64,000 nucleotides of DNA from NCBI RefSeq assembly GCF_005938385.1, contig NZ_VCRA01000009.1:1-64000 (forward strand). The letters are read 5' to 3'. The notes under the pieces are model-generated. The model worked only from the letters and a program-made list of their open reading frames with translations, made no database searches and had not been told where the DNA came from. Source of the DNA: Paenibacillus mesophilus (lineage in GTDB: Bacteria; Bacillota; Bacilli; Paenibacillales; NBRC-103111). Of this stretch, positions 50,222 to 58,698 are shown in pieces (position 1 is the stretch's first letter; every line of letters begins with the position of its first letter). Both the position numbers and the translations under genes were made by a program.

Positions 50222-51641
50222 CAAAAGCATTTTCCGCCGGCTGCTGTTCAGTTATTTGTTGACGGTTCTGCTCGGACTCGGAGTTGTCGGCCTGCTGATT
50301 TCGTTTTTTGCCAAAGGCTATATTTACGACAGCAAGAAGGAAGAGCTGTTGCGCAAGGCGAAAAAAGTGAATCTCGCCATCCAGGAGACGCAAACGATCG
50401 ACTCGACGGTGGAATCCATGCTCGTGTTTTTCGATCAGACGTTTGATTCGAGAATATGGATTTTTGACGGCAACGGCAAAATAATCGCCACGTCGACGAA
50501 GGACGAAGTATTCATCGGCAAGTCCGTCGCCATGTCCATCGCCAAAAAAGTGACGAGAGGCGAAACGGCGGTGAGCGAGCTGTCGTTCGAAGGGCTGACG
50601 CAGCCGATGCTGTCGGTTACGGTCCCTTGGGGCAAAGATAACCGGATATACGGGGGAATCGTGCTGCATGCTCCGGTCAACGGCATCAATGAAACGGTCA
50701 GCCAAATCCGCGAGACGATTTTGTGGGGAACGCTGATCGGCGTCCTCATCTCCACGGCGATGGTGTCTTATTTATCGTGGTCGATCTCCCGGCCTTTGCA
50801 GGCGATAGACCGGGCCGCTTCGGAAATCGGCTTGGGCAACTACGCGAAGCGGATCGAAATCGACGCTGCCGACGAAATCGGAGATTTGGCGCAGACGATC
50901 AATTCGATGGCCGGCAAGCTGGAGCTGACCGAGCGGGAGCGAAGCAAAGCGGAGCAAATCCGCAACGATTTTTTGGCCAACGTCTCGCATGAGCTGCGGA
51001 CGCCTCTCACGGCCATGCAAGGATTTTTGGAAGCGCTGCAGGACGGCCTGATCGACGAGGACCGGCGTCAATCGTATTACGACGTCATGGTGCAGGAGAC
51101 GCTGCACATGAATCGGCTGCTCGACGATATTACGATGCTGAACAAGCTCAAGAACGATGAAATTGCGCTGTCGCGGCATCCGGTGGACGTCTGTTCGTTT
51201 TTGCGCAATATGGCGCTGAAATTCGAGGCTATAGCGCTGGCCAAGCGACTGGAGTTCCGCGTCGACTGTGCCGAAGGGCTGCCCCCGGTGTTCGCGGACC
51301 TCGATCGGCTGGAGCAAATCGTAAGCAACGTGGTGAACAATGCGATCAAATTTACGGAGCGAGGGCATGTTCGTGTTGTTGCCCGGCAGGACGGCGCGTT
51401 CGTCGAGTTCGAGGTGACCGACACCGGAATCGGCATATCCGCAGCGGACCAGGAATTCATCTGGGAGCGATTTTTCAAAGCCGATCGGGGCCGGGCGAAA
51501 AATCAGAAGGGCACCGGACTCGGACTTGCGATCGTCAAGGAGCTGGTCGAGCTGCATGGCGGGACGGTCGCCGTCGAGAGCGGGCCAGACCCCGGGGCGA
51601 CGTTCCGGATTCGTCTGCCGATACAGTCATCTAAAAATTAG
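50205..51641 (+). CDS. Sensor histidine kinase partner, 478 aa
   Basis: Two membrane helices (about residues 13-37 and 165-187) flank an extracytoplasmic domain of about 125 residues. HAMP (ISRPLQAIDRAASEIGLGNY), the phosphoacceptor VSHELRTP with His262, and an ATPase domain with FKADRGRAKNQKGTGLGLAI follow. The ATG at 50205 lies within the regulator gene, behind GAGGCGGTG; a longer frame starting at 50175 is less likely because the hydrophobic helix should start near the N-terminus. The signal is unknown. The downstream lipoprotein suggests it reports on an external ligand. Confidence 0.92.
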   Translation: MLRTINKSIFRRLLFSYLLTVLLGLGVVGLLISFFAKGYIYDSKKEELLRKAKKVNLAIQETQTIDSTVESMLVFFDQTFDSRIWIFDGNGKIIATSTKDEVFIGKSVAMSIAKKVTRGETAVSELSFEGLTQPMLSVTVPWGKDNRIYGGIVLHAPVNGINETVSQIRETILWGTLIGVLISTAMVSYLSWSISRPLQAIDRAASEIGLGNYAKRIEIDAADEIGDLAQTINSMAGKLELTERERSKAEQIRNDFLANVSHELRTPLTAMQGFLEALQDGLIDEDRRQSYYDVMVQETLHMNRLLDDITMLNKLKNDEIALSRHPVDVCSFLRNMALKFEAIALAKRLEFRVDCAEGLPPVFADLDRLEQIVSNVVNNAIKFTERGHVRVVARQDGAFVEFEVTDTGIGISAADQEFIWERFFKADRGRAKNQKGTGLGLAIVKELVELHGGTVAVESGPDPGATFRIRLPIQSSKN

Positions 51642-51728
51642 TTGCATGATCTTGATTTCGGATTAGCGGTAAGCCCAAATGCGGTTGCTGCATCTGAAAT
51701 ACCGGACATATGGCGGATTCCCCCCACC

Positions 51729-51765
51729 TGATATGCTGATGACGAGTTACCAGTTCAGCATATCA
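51729..51765 (+). promoter_or_regulatory. 11-bp stem-loop immediately before the SBP 4 ribosome site
   Basis: TGATATGCTGA (51729-51739) pairs perfectly with TCAGCATATCA (51755-51765) around 15 bases. The next bases are AGGGGAGG, the ribosome binding site. It could be a regulator's dyad or an RNA stem that affects translation or stability. Confidence 0.55.
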
Positions 51766-51780
51766 AGGGGAGGAAGCAAG

Positions 51781-53139
51781 ATGAAGAAAAGATGGGTGGC
51801 CCTCATGCTCGGCACCGCGATCGCGGTCACGGCGGGATGCGGAGGAACGTCGGCAGGGACGAAGGATAATGCGGGCGGCGCGGCGAACGAGGACAAGAAA
51901 GGGACTGCGGAGCCTGCGGCGGCGGCGGGTCTGGACAAAATCGACAAGCCGGTTACGCTGGTCGTGTTCGATACGACGGGCAACTGGACGAAGGATAATT
52001 TCTCCGAAGCGTTCAGCGGCAGCAAAATTATGCAGAAGTTTCCGAACGTCACGTTGAAATTCATGCCGTTTCATAAGACGCGGGGCGGGCTGACAACGGA
52101 CGAGATGATCGCGGCCGGCGAGCAGATCGACCTGATCGTCGGTACACCCGGTACGGTCGGCGCGGGCATGTACAACCAGAAGCTGGAGGCGGACATCGCC
52201 CCGCTCGTCAAAACGTTAGGCTTCGATATGTCGCGCCTGAACCCAGGAGCCGTATCGATCGTCAAAGAAGTCGGGAACGGCACGCTGCACGGCATTCCGT
52301 TCGCCATGAGCCATACCGCGATGATGTACAACAAAGACATATTCGACAAGTTCGGAGTGGCGTACCCGAAGGACGGAATGACTTGGGACGACACGTATGA
52401 GCTGGCCAAGAAGCTGACTCGCACCGACGGGGGCAAAGCCTATTACGGTATGTTCATTTCGTTCTACCATGCCGCGCTTCGCAATCAGTTGAGCCTGAAC
52501 TTGTTCGAACCGGCATCCGGCAAATCGGCATTCGACAGCGGCGCGTGGAAAACGTTCTACGGCAATTTTTCCCGCTTTTACGATTTGTACAATTTGGACG
52601 CGACGCAGGTCGTAGCAGCCCAGCAGAAAAAGATGTGGGACGAGGAGCAGGTCGTGGCGATGTATATGCCGGTTTCCGGCGATCCGTCGGTTAAAGGCTT
52701 GAAAAACTACGATTACATGCAGTCTCCCGTATTCAAGGATAAGCCCGGCGTCGGTCCTCAGGCGTACCCGTTTACGATGTACATTTCGCAGACGAGCAAG
52801 CATAAGGAAGATGCGCTGAAGGTGATCAACTACCTCGTATCGGACGAATACCAGAAGGCGAAGGCGGAGGAGGGCACGTTCATCCCGGCGCTGAAGGACA
52901 ACAAATATTTGGACGTTTTCGGCAAATCGAACCCGGGCTATCAAGGCAAAAACGTAAAGGCGCTGCTGCCGGCCGTTCATGCCGAATCGAGCAAATGGAA
53001 CGCATTTACGGGCACGTACGCCAAGGAAGCGCTGAATGCCTTCATCGACATCGCGATCAAGGCGAAGGACGCCAATACGGCGCTGCGCGAAGGCGTGGAG
53101 CGGGCGGACAAGGCGGTGCAGACGGCTACGTTCAAGTAA
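51781..53139 (+). CDS. Orphan extracellular solute-binding lipoprotein (SBP 4)
   Basis: Signal peptide with lipobox TAGC and Cys20, then the family block FDKFGVAYPKDGMTWDDTYE and the C-terminal GKNVKALLPAVHA and NTALREGVERADKAV shared with SBP 1-3. AGGGGAGGAAGCAAG precedes ATG 51781; the longer frame from 51679 runs through a stem-loop and was rejected. It lies 139 bases after the two-component pair and is convergent with a glycosidase-like gene. It has no permease nearby. It may deliver ligand information to the sensor kinase or to a shared transporter. Confidence 0.88.
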   Translation: MKKRWVALMLGTAIAVTAGCGGTSAGTKDNAGGAANEDKKGTAEPAAAAGLDKIDKPVTLVVFDTTGNWTKDNFSEAFSGSKIMQKFPNVTLKFMPFHKTRGGLTTDEMIAAGEQIDLIVGTPGTVGAGMYNQKLEADIAPLVKTLGFDMSRLNPGAVSIVKEVGNGTLHGIPFAMSHTAMMYNKDIFDKFGVAYPKDGMTWDDTYELAKKLTRTDGGKAYYGMFISFYHAALRNQLSLNLFEPASGKSAFDSGAWKTFYGNFSRFYDLYNLDATQVVAAQQKKMWDEEQVVAMYMPVSGDPSVKGLKNYDYMQSPVFKDKPGVGPQAYPFTMYISQTSKHKEDALKVINYLVSDEYQKAKAEEGTFIPALKDNKYLDVFGKSNPGYQGKNVKALLPAVHAESSKWNAFTGTYAKEALNAFIDIAIKAKDANTALREGVERADKAVQTATFK

Positions 53140-53151
53140 ATAATATTCGTT

Positions 53152-53199
53152 AAAAAACGGCTTCCCTGCGGAGTATCCGCCGGGAAGCCGTTTTGCTTT
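53152..53199. terminator. Bidirectional terminator
   Basis: AAAACGGCTTCCC (53154-53166) pairs with GGGAAGCCGTTTT (53182-53194), with inner GCGG/CCGC. A- and T-runs at the ends suit both strands, and it lies between two convergent genes. Confidence 0.9.
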
Positions 53200-53201
53200 G
53201 A

Positions 53202-54998
53202 TCAAAAAATGGAGCTCAAATAAGGATTTGCCGTAAACTGGTCGGCCTGATAGACGAAAATGCCGTCTACACCCCGTTCCGTATAGGCATCGATCGCCTC
53301 GGCCAAATTTCTCGGCGTATGATGCATCATCATCGCCCCGATGCGCGGATCGGACGACAAGGAGGCGGTCCAGCCGTCGATGCATCCGTACACCTTGATG
53401 CCCGTACCGCGGCAGAGGCGCATATAGGGCTCGACCGAAGGCAGCGGAAAGGTCGTATTCAGATTGGACGGGATTAACCCGTCCACGAAGCGTTCGAGCA
53501 CGCACGTCTCCAACCCTTTGTAGTAGTTCCACTGATTGGCCGGAAAGCGTACCTTCAGCTCCCGTTTCTTCCCGTCGAGACGCTCCCTTCGGTCCAGCAT
53601 TTGCCTCGTGCGCCCGATCACTTCTACGAGCGTTTCCGGCGTTTGGTGGAGACTGTGGCGCATATAGTCGAGTACGAGTCCGTCAAGATCGTAGTTGTCG
53701 ATTAATTCGCCGATCAGACGTACCGCATATTCCCGAACCTCCGGGAAGCCGTAGTCGAAATCGCCGCCCCGGATCATCTCGGGATGTTCTCTCGTAAACT
53801 TCTCCGAGAACGTCGGATTCCATAAATACGGCCGGTTCATCCCGATGCAGGAAGTGATGCGGACGTCGCGGCCGCGCGAGTATTGCAACGTCTCGTGCAA
53901 AATGTCGCAATTTTGGGCCAGCATGACGAAATCGTCGTTGACGGTGTTGTCGTCGGCCTTCGCCGCCTGGTCGTAGCTTTCGAGAAAAGCGCTGCGGTGA
54001 AGCACTTTGGAGCCGATTCGGGCCGTTTGACAGGCGATCTCTCGCGGCCGTACCCGAAGAAATTCCTCCAGCATATGCCGGTTCATCGTATCCGCGTCAT
54101 GAATGCCGCTGATGACCGCATAGCTCAGCGGTTCGTAGTATAAAATCAAATCATTGATTTGCCGTCTGCCGTATTGGGCAGCTGCCGAGTTGACCGGCAC
54201 CGCATCGGGCTCCCGGCATGGAACGAGCTTAATATAAGAAAGATAGCCGAACTCGTGATGGCCGCCCGCCGTCCGGTGCGTCGCGGCGATTTCCAGACTG
54301 TCGGCTCCGTTCAACCGCCGTCTCGACCAGTACAGCTCCACGTTGTATTTGCCTTCGGGGCCGGGCGCATATCTGGACCCGTTGCCCTCGAAGCGGGAGA
54401 ACGGCTCGTCGCCGATTTTCAACAGACATCGCAGCCCCCCTTTGGCGATGCCGAAATAAATGTCGTACAGTCCTTGCACCGGCAAAGGAATTTGCAGCGG
54501 CAAAGGGAGCTCGCCGTCCTTTTTCTTCCGGCATATCGCCGAACCGGACATGGCCGAGACAACGTCCCATCTTCGCTCCGCAGGAACGGCTGTGCCGTCG
54601 GGGCGGTGCTCCACGGCATTACGCCAGTCGGCGAGAAATACGACCTCCTTCCTGCCGACGTACACCTCGCATTCGTCTTCGTAGCTGTTCTCCGTCGTAA
54701 TGAAAGATACTTTGAGCTTCACGAAGCCTTCAAATTCGCCCAACTGGATGTACGGATTCCAATAAAGACTCGGCTCGGCAATACCGGTAAGACGAACCGT
54801 GCCGAGCGTCTGCCCTTCGTTCCATAGAAACGTGTTCCCGGTCAGTACCGACTCCGGATCCAGATCGGCGTATACGGACGCCGGCATCCACGCCGTTCCG
54901 TCCTTGCTGTATTGGACCCGGCACGCCGAGTAATTCCGGCCCGGTTTCATTTTGACCTCGACCAAATGGGAATCGGTCTGTAGTGCCGTATCGATCAT
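53202..54998 (-). CDS. Glycoside-hydrolase-like protein with TIM-barrel C-terminus, 598 aa
   Basis: The N-terminal half is beta-rich (GRNYSACRVQYSKDGTAWMP, YIQLGEFEGFVKLKVSFITT) and looks like a carbohydrate-binding region. From about residue 280 a barrel follows with strands ILYYEPLSYAVISGIHDADT, SRGRDVRITSCIGMNRPYLW, and YDLDGLVLDYMRHSLHQ, reminiscent of GHL10/DUF187-type glycosidases. No signal peptide is seen, so location is uncertain. GGGAGG precedes the ATG. It lies 18 bases after the beta-helix gene on the same strand, as an operon. No catalytic residue is certain, though Asp residues in DGLVLDY are candidates. Confidence 0.75.
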   Translation of the reverse strand: MIDTALQTDSHLVEVKMKPGRNYSACRVQYSKDGTAWMPASVYADLDPESVLTGNTFLWNEGQTLGTVRLTGIAEPSLYWNPYIQLGEFEGFVKLKVSFITTENSYEDECEVYVGRKEVVFLADWRNAVEHRPDGTAVPAERRWDVVSAMSGSAICRKKKDGELPLPLQIPLPVQGLYDIYFGIAKGGLRCLLKIGDEPFSRFEGNGSRYAPGPEGKYNVELYWSRRRLNGADSLEIAATHRTAGGHHEFGYLSYIKLVPCREPDAVPVNSAAAQYGRRQINDLILYYEPLSYAVISGIHDADTMNRHMLEEFLRVRPREIACQTARIGSKVLHRSAFLESYDQAAKADDNTVNDDFVMLAQNCDILHETLQYSRGRDVRITSCIGMNRPYLWNPTFSEKFTREHPEMIRGGDFDYGFPEVREYAVRLIGELIDNYDLDGLVLDYMRHSLHQTPETLVEVIGRTRQMLDRRERLDGKKRELKVRFPANQWNYYKGLETCVLERFVDGLIPSNLNTTFPLPSVEPYMRLCRGTGIKVYGCIDGWTASLSSDPRIGAMMMHHTPRNLAEAIDAYTERGVDGIFVYQADQFTANPYLSSIF

Positions 54999-55016
54999 TG
55001 CGGTTATGCCTCCCGA

Positions 55017-56132
55017 TTATTGGACAGCGCCGTTCGCGTCTTTCCATTGATTGTTATGCGACCACAGCGGCTTGCCCAGCGTCGTGTCGAATATCATCGT
55101 GCCGATGGGAAGCGCCGCAGGATCGGGTCTGCTGGCCGAATCGAAAGCGCCGCCGCTTACCCCGCTTGCGAAGGAGCCGGTACCGTTTGCGGACAAGCGC
55201 ACCGCTTCGCCCGCCGAGTTCGCCTTCGTGATGACAAGGTCGCCGTTGTCATCCTCCAGCTTGAACTTCCGTTCCTTCGTCTTCGTCTTCAGAATCAAGT
55301 ATACGTCGCCGCCGGCTTTCGTCTGCTGGATCAAAAATTCGGTGTCGGCCTGCCGGCCCGCGAACGTGAATTCTTTGGTCGGCGCGCTGTTGTTGAAGCC
55401 GAAATAGCCGTTTGTTTTCAAAATCGTCATCATGTTGGTCAGGCCCGTGCCGCCGTTGATGTTATTTCCTACGATCTTGAAGTTGCTTAACTGATCGTCG
55501 GTCCCGCCCGTGATCGCATTATTGCCTTGTCCGATCCCCCAGTTGACTTTGCCGCGATTGCCGAAGAAGACGGTAGCCTGCCGGTTGTTCGCGGCCGCGT
55601 TGTTGTGCATAAGCATAAGCGCCGGGTGATGGTTGCCCATAAACCAGGTCGTGTTGCCGTCATGCTGGCCGTCCGGCTCGTTGCCGCTCGTGCTGGAGAA
55701 GTACCGGACTTGCATTCCGTCGCGGGACAGAGGATTGGAAGAGCCGGCATACGTCGATCCTTTCGAATAGTCGATGACCAGGATGTCCGTATCGGTGGCG
55801 GAAAAATCGGGGTGGGTAGAGACCGTGTTCCGTTTGTAGCCGTACTCGATGTCGTACGGTACGATGATAACCCCGCCGCCTTGCGAATCGACGGCGGCAA
55901 TCGCATCCTGCAGAGCCTGCTTGTTCTCGGCCGGCGTGTGGGTCGGCGATGCCCCGTATTGCGTCACGTCCCTATACGCGGACGTTCCGTAGGTATAGGC
56001 TGTCACAGTCTTTCCTTTGTCCTTGTCCTTCTCCTTCTCCTTGTCGGCGTACGCGGTCAGTCCGGCGAATCCGGCTGCGAGGATGCAGCCCGCCACGACG
56101 AGTGAAATCGGCTTGATCGTGCTCCATTTCAA
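55017..56132 (-). CDS. Secreted beta-helix-type protein, 371 aa
   Basis: The signal peptide SLVVAGCILAAGFAGLTAYA is followed by a lysine-rich linker (KEKEKDKDKGK), the pectate-lyase-superfamily opener YRDVTQYGASPTHTPAENKQ and GGGVIIVPYDIEYGYKRN. The C-terminal module ends LPIGTMIFDTTLGKPLWSHN, like ends of surface or fibre proteins. The start is TTG behind GGTGGTGA, since no ATG fits. It is the first gene of a minus-strand pair with 53202 and is divergent from the membrane AraC regulator at 56369, its likely controller. Function is probably carbohydrate binding or cleavage. Confidence 0.75.
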   Translation of the reverse strand: MKWSTIKPISLVVAGCILAAGFAGLTAYADKEKEKDKDKGKTVTAYTYGTSAYRDVTQYGASPTHTPAENKQALQDAIAAVDSQGGGVIIVPYDIEYGYKRNTVSTHPDFSATDTDILVIDYSKGSTYAGSSNPLSRDGMQVRYFSSTSGNEPDGQHDGNTTWFMGNHHPALMLMHNNAAANNRQATVFFGNRGKVNWGIGQGNNAITGGTDDQLSNFKIVGNNINGGTGLTNMMTILKTNGYFGFNNSAPTKEFTFAGRQADTEFLIQQTKAGGDVYLILKTKTKERKFKLEDDNGDLVITKANSAGEAVRLSANGTGSFASGVSGGAFDSASRPDPAALPIGTMIFDTTLGKPLWSHNNQWKDANGAVQ

Positions 56133-56368
56133 TGCCGTTCACCACCCTTTCTTCTATCGAATATAGTCCTGCTCCATTTCATCATAGAAAGCGGTAGCGT
56201 TCCCATAAAGCGTATGTTCCCAATTCCTGTATACGATTTTCCAATCCGGCAGCAACCGGTTTTAAGATGCTGTATCCGATTTTAACCCGAAGCTTCCTAG
56301 CCGCCCCGCCGACCTGTTATAGTTATAGTGTTAAAGAGGCATACAACGTTTCCGGAGGGCTCCCGCAC

Positions 56369-58666
56369 ATGCTGCGTCGAAGAAGCGTATTTCTTACCAT
56401 TCTGATCTCATACTGCCTGCTGCTCATCATTCCGCTCACCGCCGGCGGAATCGGATACCGGATCATGGAGAACGCCTTGACCCGCAATGTCAATCAGGCC
56501 AACTTCGGGATGCTCGAGCAGGTTCAGCAAACCGTGGACAGCCGGCTCAGGGAATTGGACCGGATGATGCTGCAGCTCGCCATGAATACGGACGTGCAAT
56601 GGCTGCTGCATAATGCGGATAGCGACCATGGCATCGTCCAGATGCGGTCGATCAGTTTAATGAAGAGCATGAGCGCCCTGCTCAATGTAAGCGATTTCTT
56701 CGATTCCGCTTTCATATCGTTCCGCGACCGCGATATGATCCTTACACCCACGGCGCAGACGGGGCATGATTTGTATTTCAAACGCATCCAGCAGTTCGGC
56801 CAGTCGGGCGATATGCGGAAGCTGCTGACCGAACGCAACTATAAAACGTTCGTACCGGCGGTCGAAGTGACGGATAACGGTTCGAAGAAGTCGATGCTTG
56901 CCTATGTGCAGTCGCTTCCGCTCGATGAGACGGCAAATCCGAAAGGGTCCATCGTCATATTGGTCGATGAGCAAAAAGTAACCGAGCTGCTGAAGCGCGT
57001 CGAGTGGGGCGGCAACAGCTTGAACTACGTGCTGGACCAGGACGGGAAAGTGATCGCCGCTACGCCGGAGCGCGGGGAGCTGGCCGGGAATATCCGGGCC
57101 AGACTGTCATCGGCTCATGATTCGTTTACGGTTGAGCACGGGGGGACCAGCATGATGGTATCGTTCACGACGGGCGGGAACAGGTGGAAATACGTATCGG
57201 TCGTGCCGAAGGATATCGTCATGAGCCCGATCCGGCAGGTCAAAACGTTGTTTCTGCAGCTTTTCTGCCTCGGCGCGGCGGCCGGACTCGCGGTGTCTTG
57301 CATATTGGCATACCGCAACTACAAGCCGGTGCGGGACATGATCCATGTCATAACGAGACGCAAGAGCGGAACCGGCGCGGACACGATGAACGAATACGAT
57401 TATATCCGCAGCGCCCTGATCCGCTCGTTCGACGAGGAGCATGCGCTAAAACAAACGATCGAGATGCAGGCGCCGATCATCCGGGCCAATTTTTTGTCCC
57501 GGTTACTTAAAGGGTTCGTCGATGTCTCGGCGCTTGACCGGGAATCATTGGAGTTTATGCAGGTGAAACTCAACTGCCGGACGTACAGGGTCGTGCTTAT
57601 CGATATCGAGGACGGCAGCAAATTTATGAAAACCGAGACGGAACGCGAATGGGCGCTTCTCCGGTTTATCGTCGCCAATCTAAGCGGCGAGCTGCTGCAG
57701 GGAAACGGCTTCGTCGTGGAGCTGGAGCGGAGCCGGATCGCCGTATTGGAATGCGATGCCGAAGACGGAAGCGAAGACGCCTGGATCGTCGAGCTGAAGC
57801 GGGCGGTGGAGGAACGGTTCCGCCTGAGCGTCGCGATTGCGGTCAGCCCGACCCGGGACAGTCCGGAGAACATCTGGAGATGTTATTCCGACGCCCTGCT
57901 GGCGCTGGACCGCCGCCTGCTGCGGGGGAATGCGATTATGTACCCCGAAGATCCGGCGGAGGCCAAACGGACGATTTACCGGTATCCGCCGGAGCTTGAA
58001 GTGCAGCTGATCAATTACGCCAAGACCGGCGAATACGAGAAGGCGGCCGTCCTGCTCGAACAGATCGCCGAAGACAATTTGACGGACGGGCAGCTTTCTC
58101 CGGAAATGAGCCGTTTCCTGTTTTTCGACATACTCGGCTCGCTGCTCAGGGCGGTTCATTCGTCGGATTCGGAGCAAACGCCGCCTGACGGCTTCCACGA
58201 TCCGATCGCTTATTTCGCCGATTGCTCCACGGCGGAACACATGGTTGAGCGGCTGAAGCGGACGCTTCGCGAAATATGCTCCTCCGCCAAGGAAGCGCGG
58301 ACCGACCAGGGCGAACGGCTGTATGCCGGCATCGTGAAATTTATCGGGGAGCAGTACGGGAACGGAAACCTGAGTCTCACCTTGATCGCCGACCACCTCG
58401 GCATTACGCCGCAATACTGCTCCGCTTTTTTCAAAAAGTACGGCGGGGGCAACATTTCCGACTACATCGCGGAATACCGGATCGCCCAAGCGAAAACGAT
58501 GCTCGCAACAACGCGGCTTACGATCGGGGACATTTCGCGCAAGGTCGGGTATGCGAACCATATCGGCTTCGGGCGGGTTTTCAAAAAAATCGAGGGCATT
58601 ACGCCGGGGCAATACCGGGAGTTGATCGAACGGGAGAGAACGTCCGATCCGGCGGCGTCGCCGTAA
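56369..58666 (+). CDS. Membrane-anchored AraC-family regulator, 765 aa
   Basis: Same design as the 6732 protein. The N-terminal helix is VFLTILISYCLLLIIPLTAG, followed by an extracytoplasmic Cache-like region, then a second helix near residues 290-312 (LFLQLFCLGAAAGLAVSCIL). The cytosolic linker leads to two C-terminal helix-turn-helix motifs (LSLTLIADHLGITPQYCSAF, LTIGDISRKVGYANHIGFGR). GGAGGG lies eight bases before ATG 56369; a longer frame reaches the promoter-like TTATAGTTATAG region and was rejected. Divergent from the beta-helix/glycosidase-like operon, and 32 bases before SBP 5, which it probably regulates. Confidence 0.9.
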   Translation: MLRRRSVFLTILISYCLLLIIPLTAGGIGYRIMENALTRNVNQANFGMLEQVQQTVDSRLRELDRMMLQLAMNTDVQWLLHNADSDHGIVQMRSISLMKSMSALLNVSDFFDSAFISFRDRDMILTPTAQTGHDLYFKRIQQFGQSGDMRKLLTERNYKTFVPAVEVTDNGSKKSMLAYVQSLPLDETANPKGSIVILVDEQKVTELLKRVEWGGNSLNYVLDQDGKVIAATPERGELAGNIRARLSSAHDSFTVEHGGTSMMVSFTTGGNRWKYVSVVPKDIVMSPIRQVKTLFLQLFCLGAAAGLAVSCILAYRNYKPVRDMIHVITRRKSGTGADTMNEYDYIRSALIRSFDEEHALKQTIEMQAPIIRANFLSRLLKGFVDVSALDRESLEFMQVKLNCRTYRVVLIDIEDGSKFMKTETEREWALLRFIVANLSGELLQGNGFVVELERSRIAVLECDAEDGSEDAWIVELKRAVEERFRLSVAIAVSPTRDSPENIWRCYSDALLALDRRLLRGNAIMYPEDPAEAKRTIYRYPPELEVQLINYAKTGEYEKAAVLLEQIAEDNLTDGQLSPEMSRFLFFDILGSLLRAVHSSDSEQTPPDGFHDPIAYFADCSTAEHMVERLKRTLREICSSAKEARTDQGERLYAGIVKFIGEQYGNGNLSLTLIADHLGITPQYCSAFFKKYGGGNISDYIAEYRIAQAKTMLATTRLTIGDISRKVGYANHIGFGRVFKKIEGITPGQYRELIERERTSDPAASP

Positions 58667-58698
58667 ATCTGACGAGTATAGGGAGAGGGAGTGCCGCC

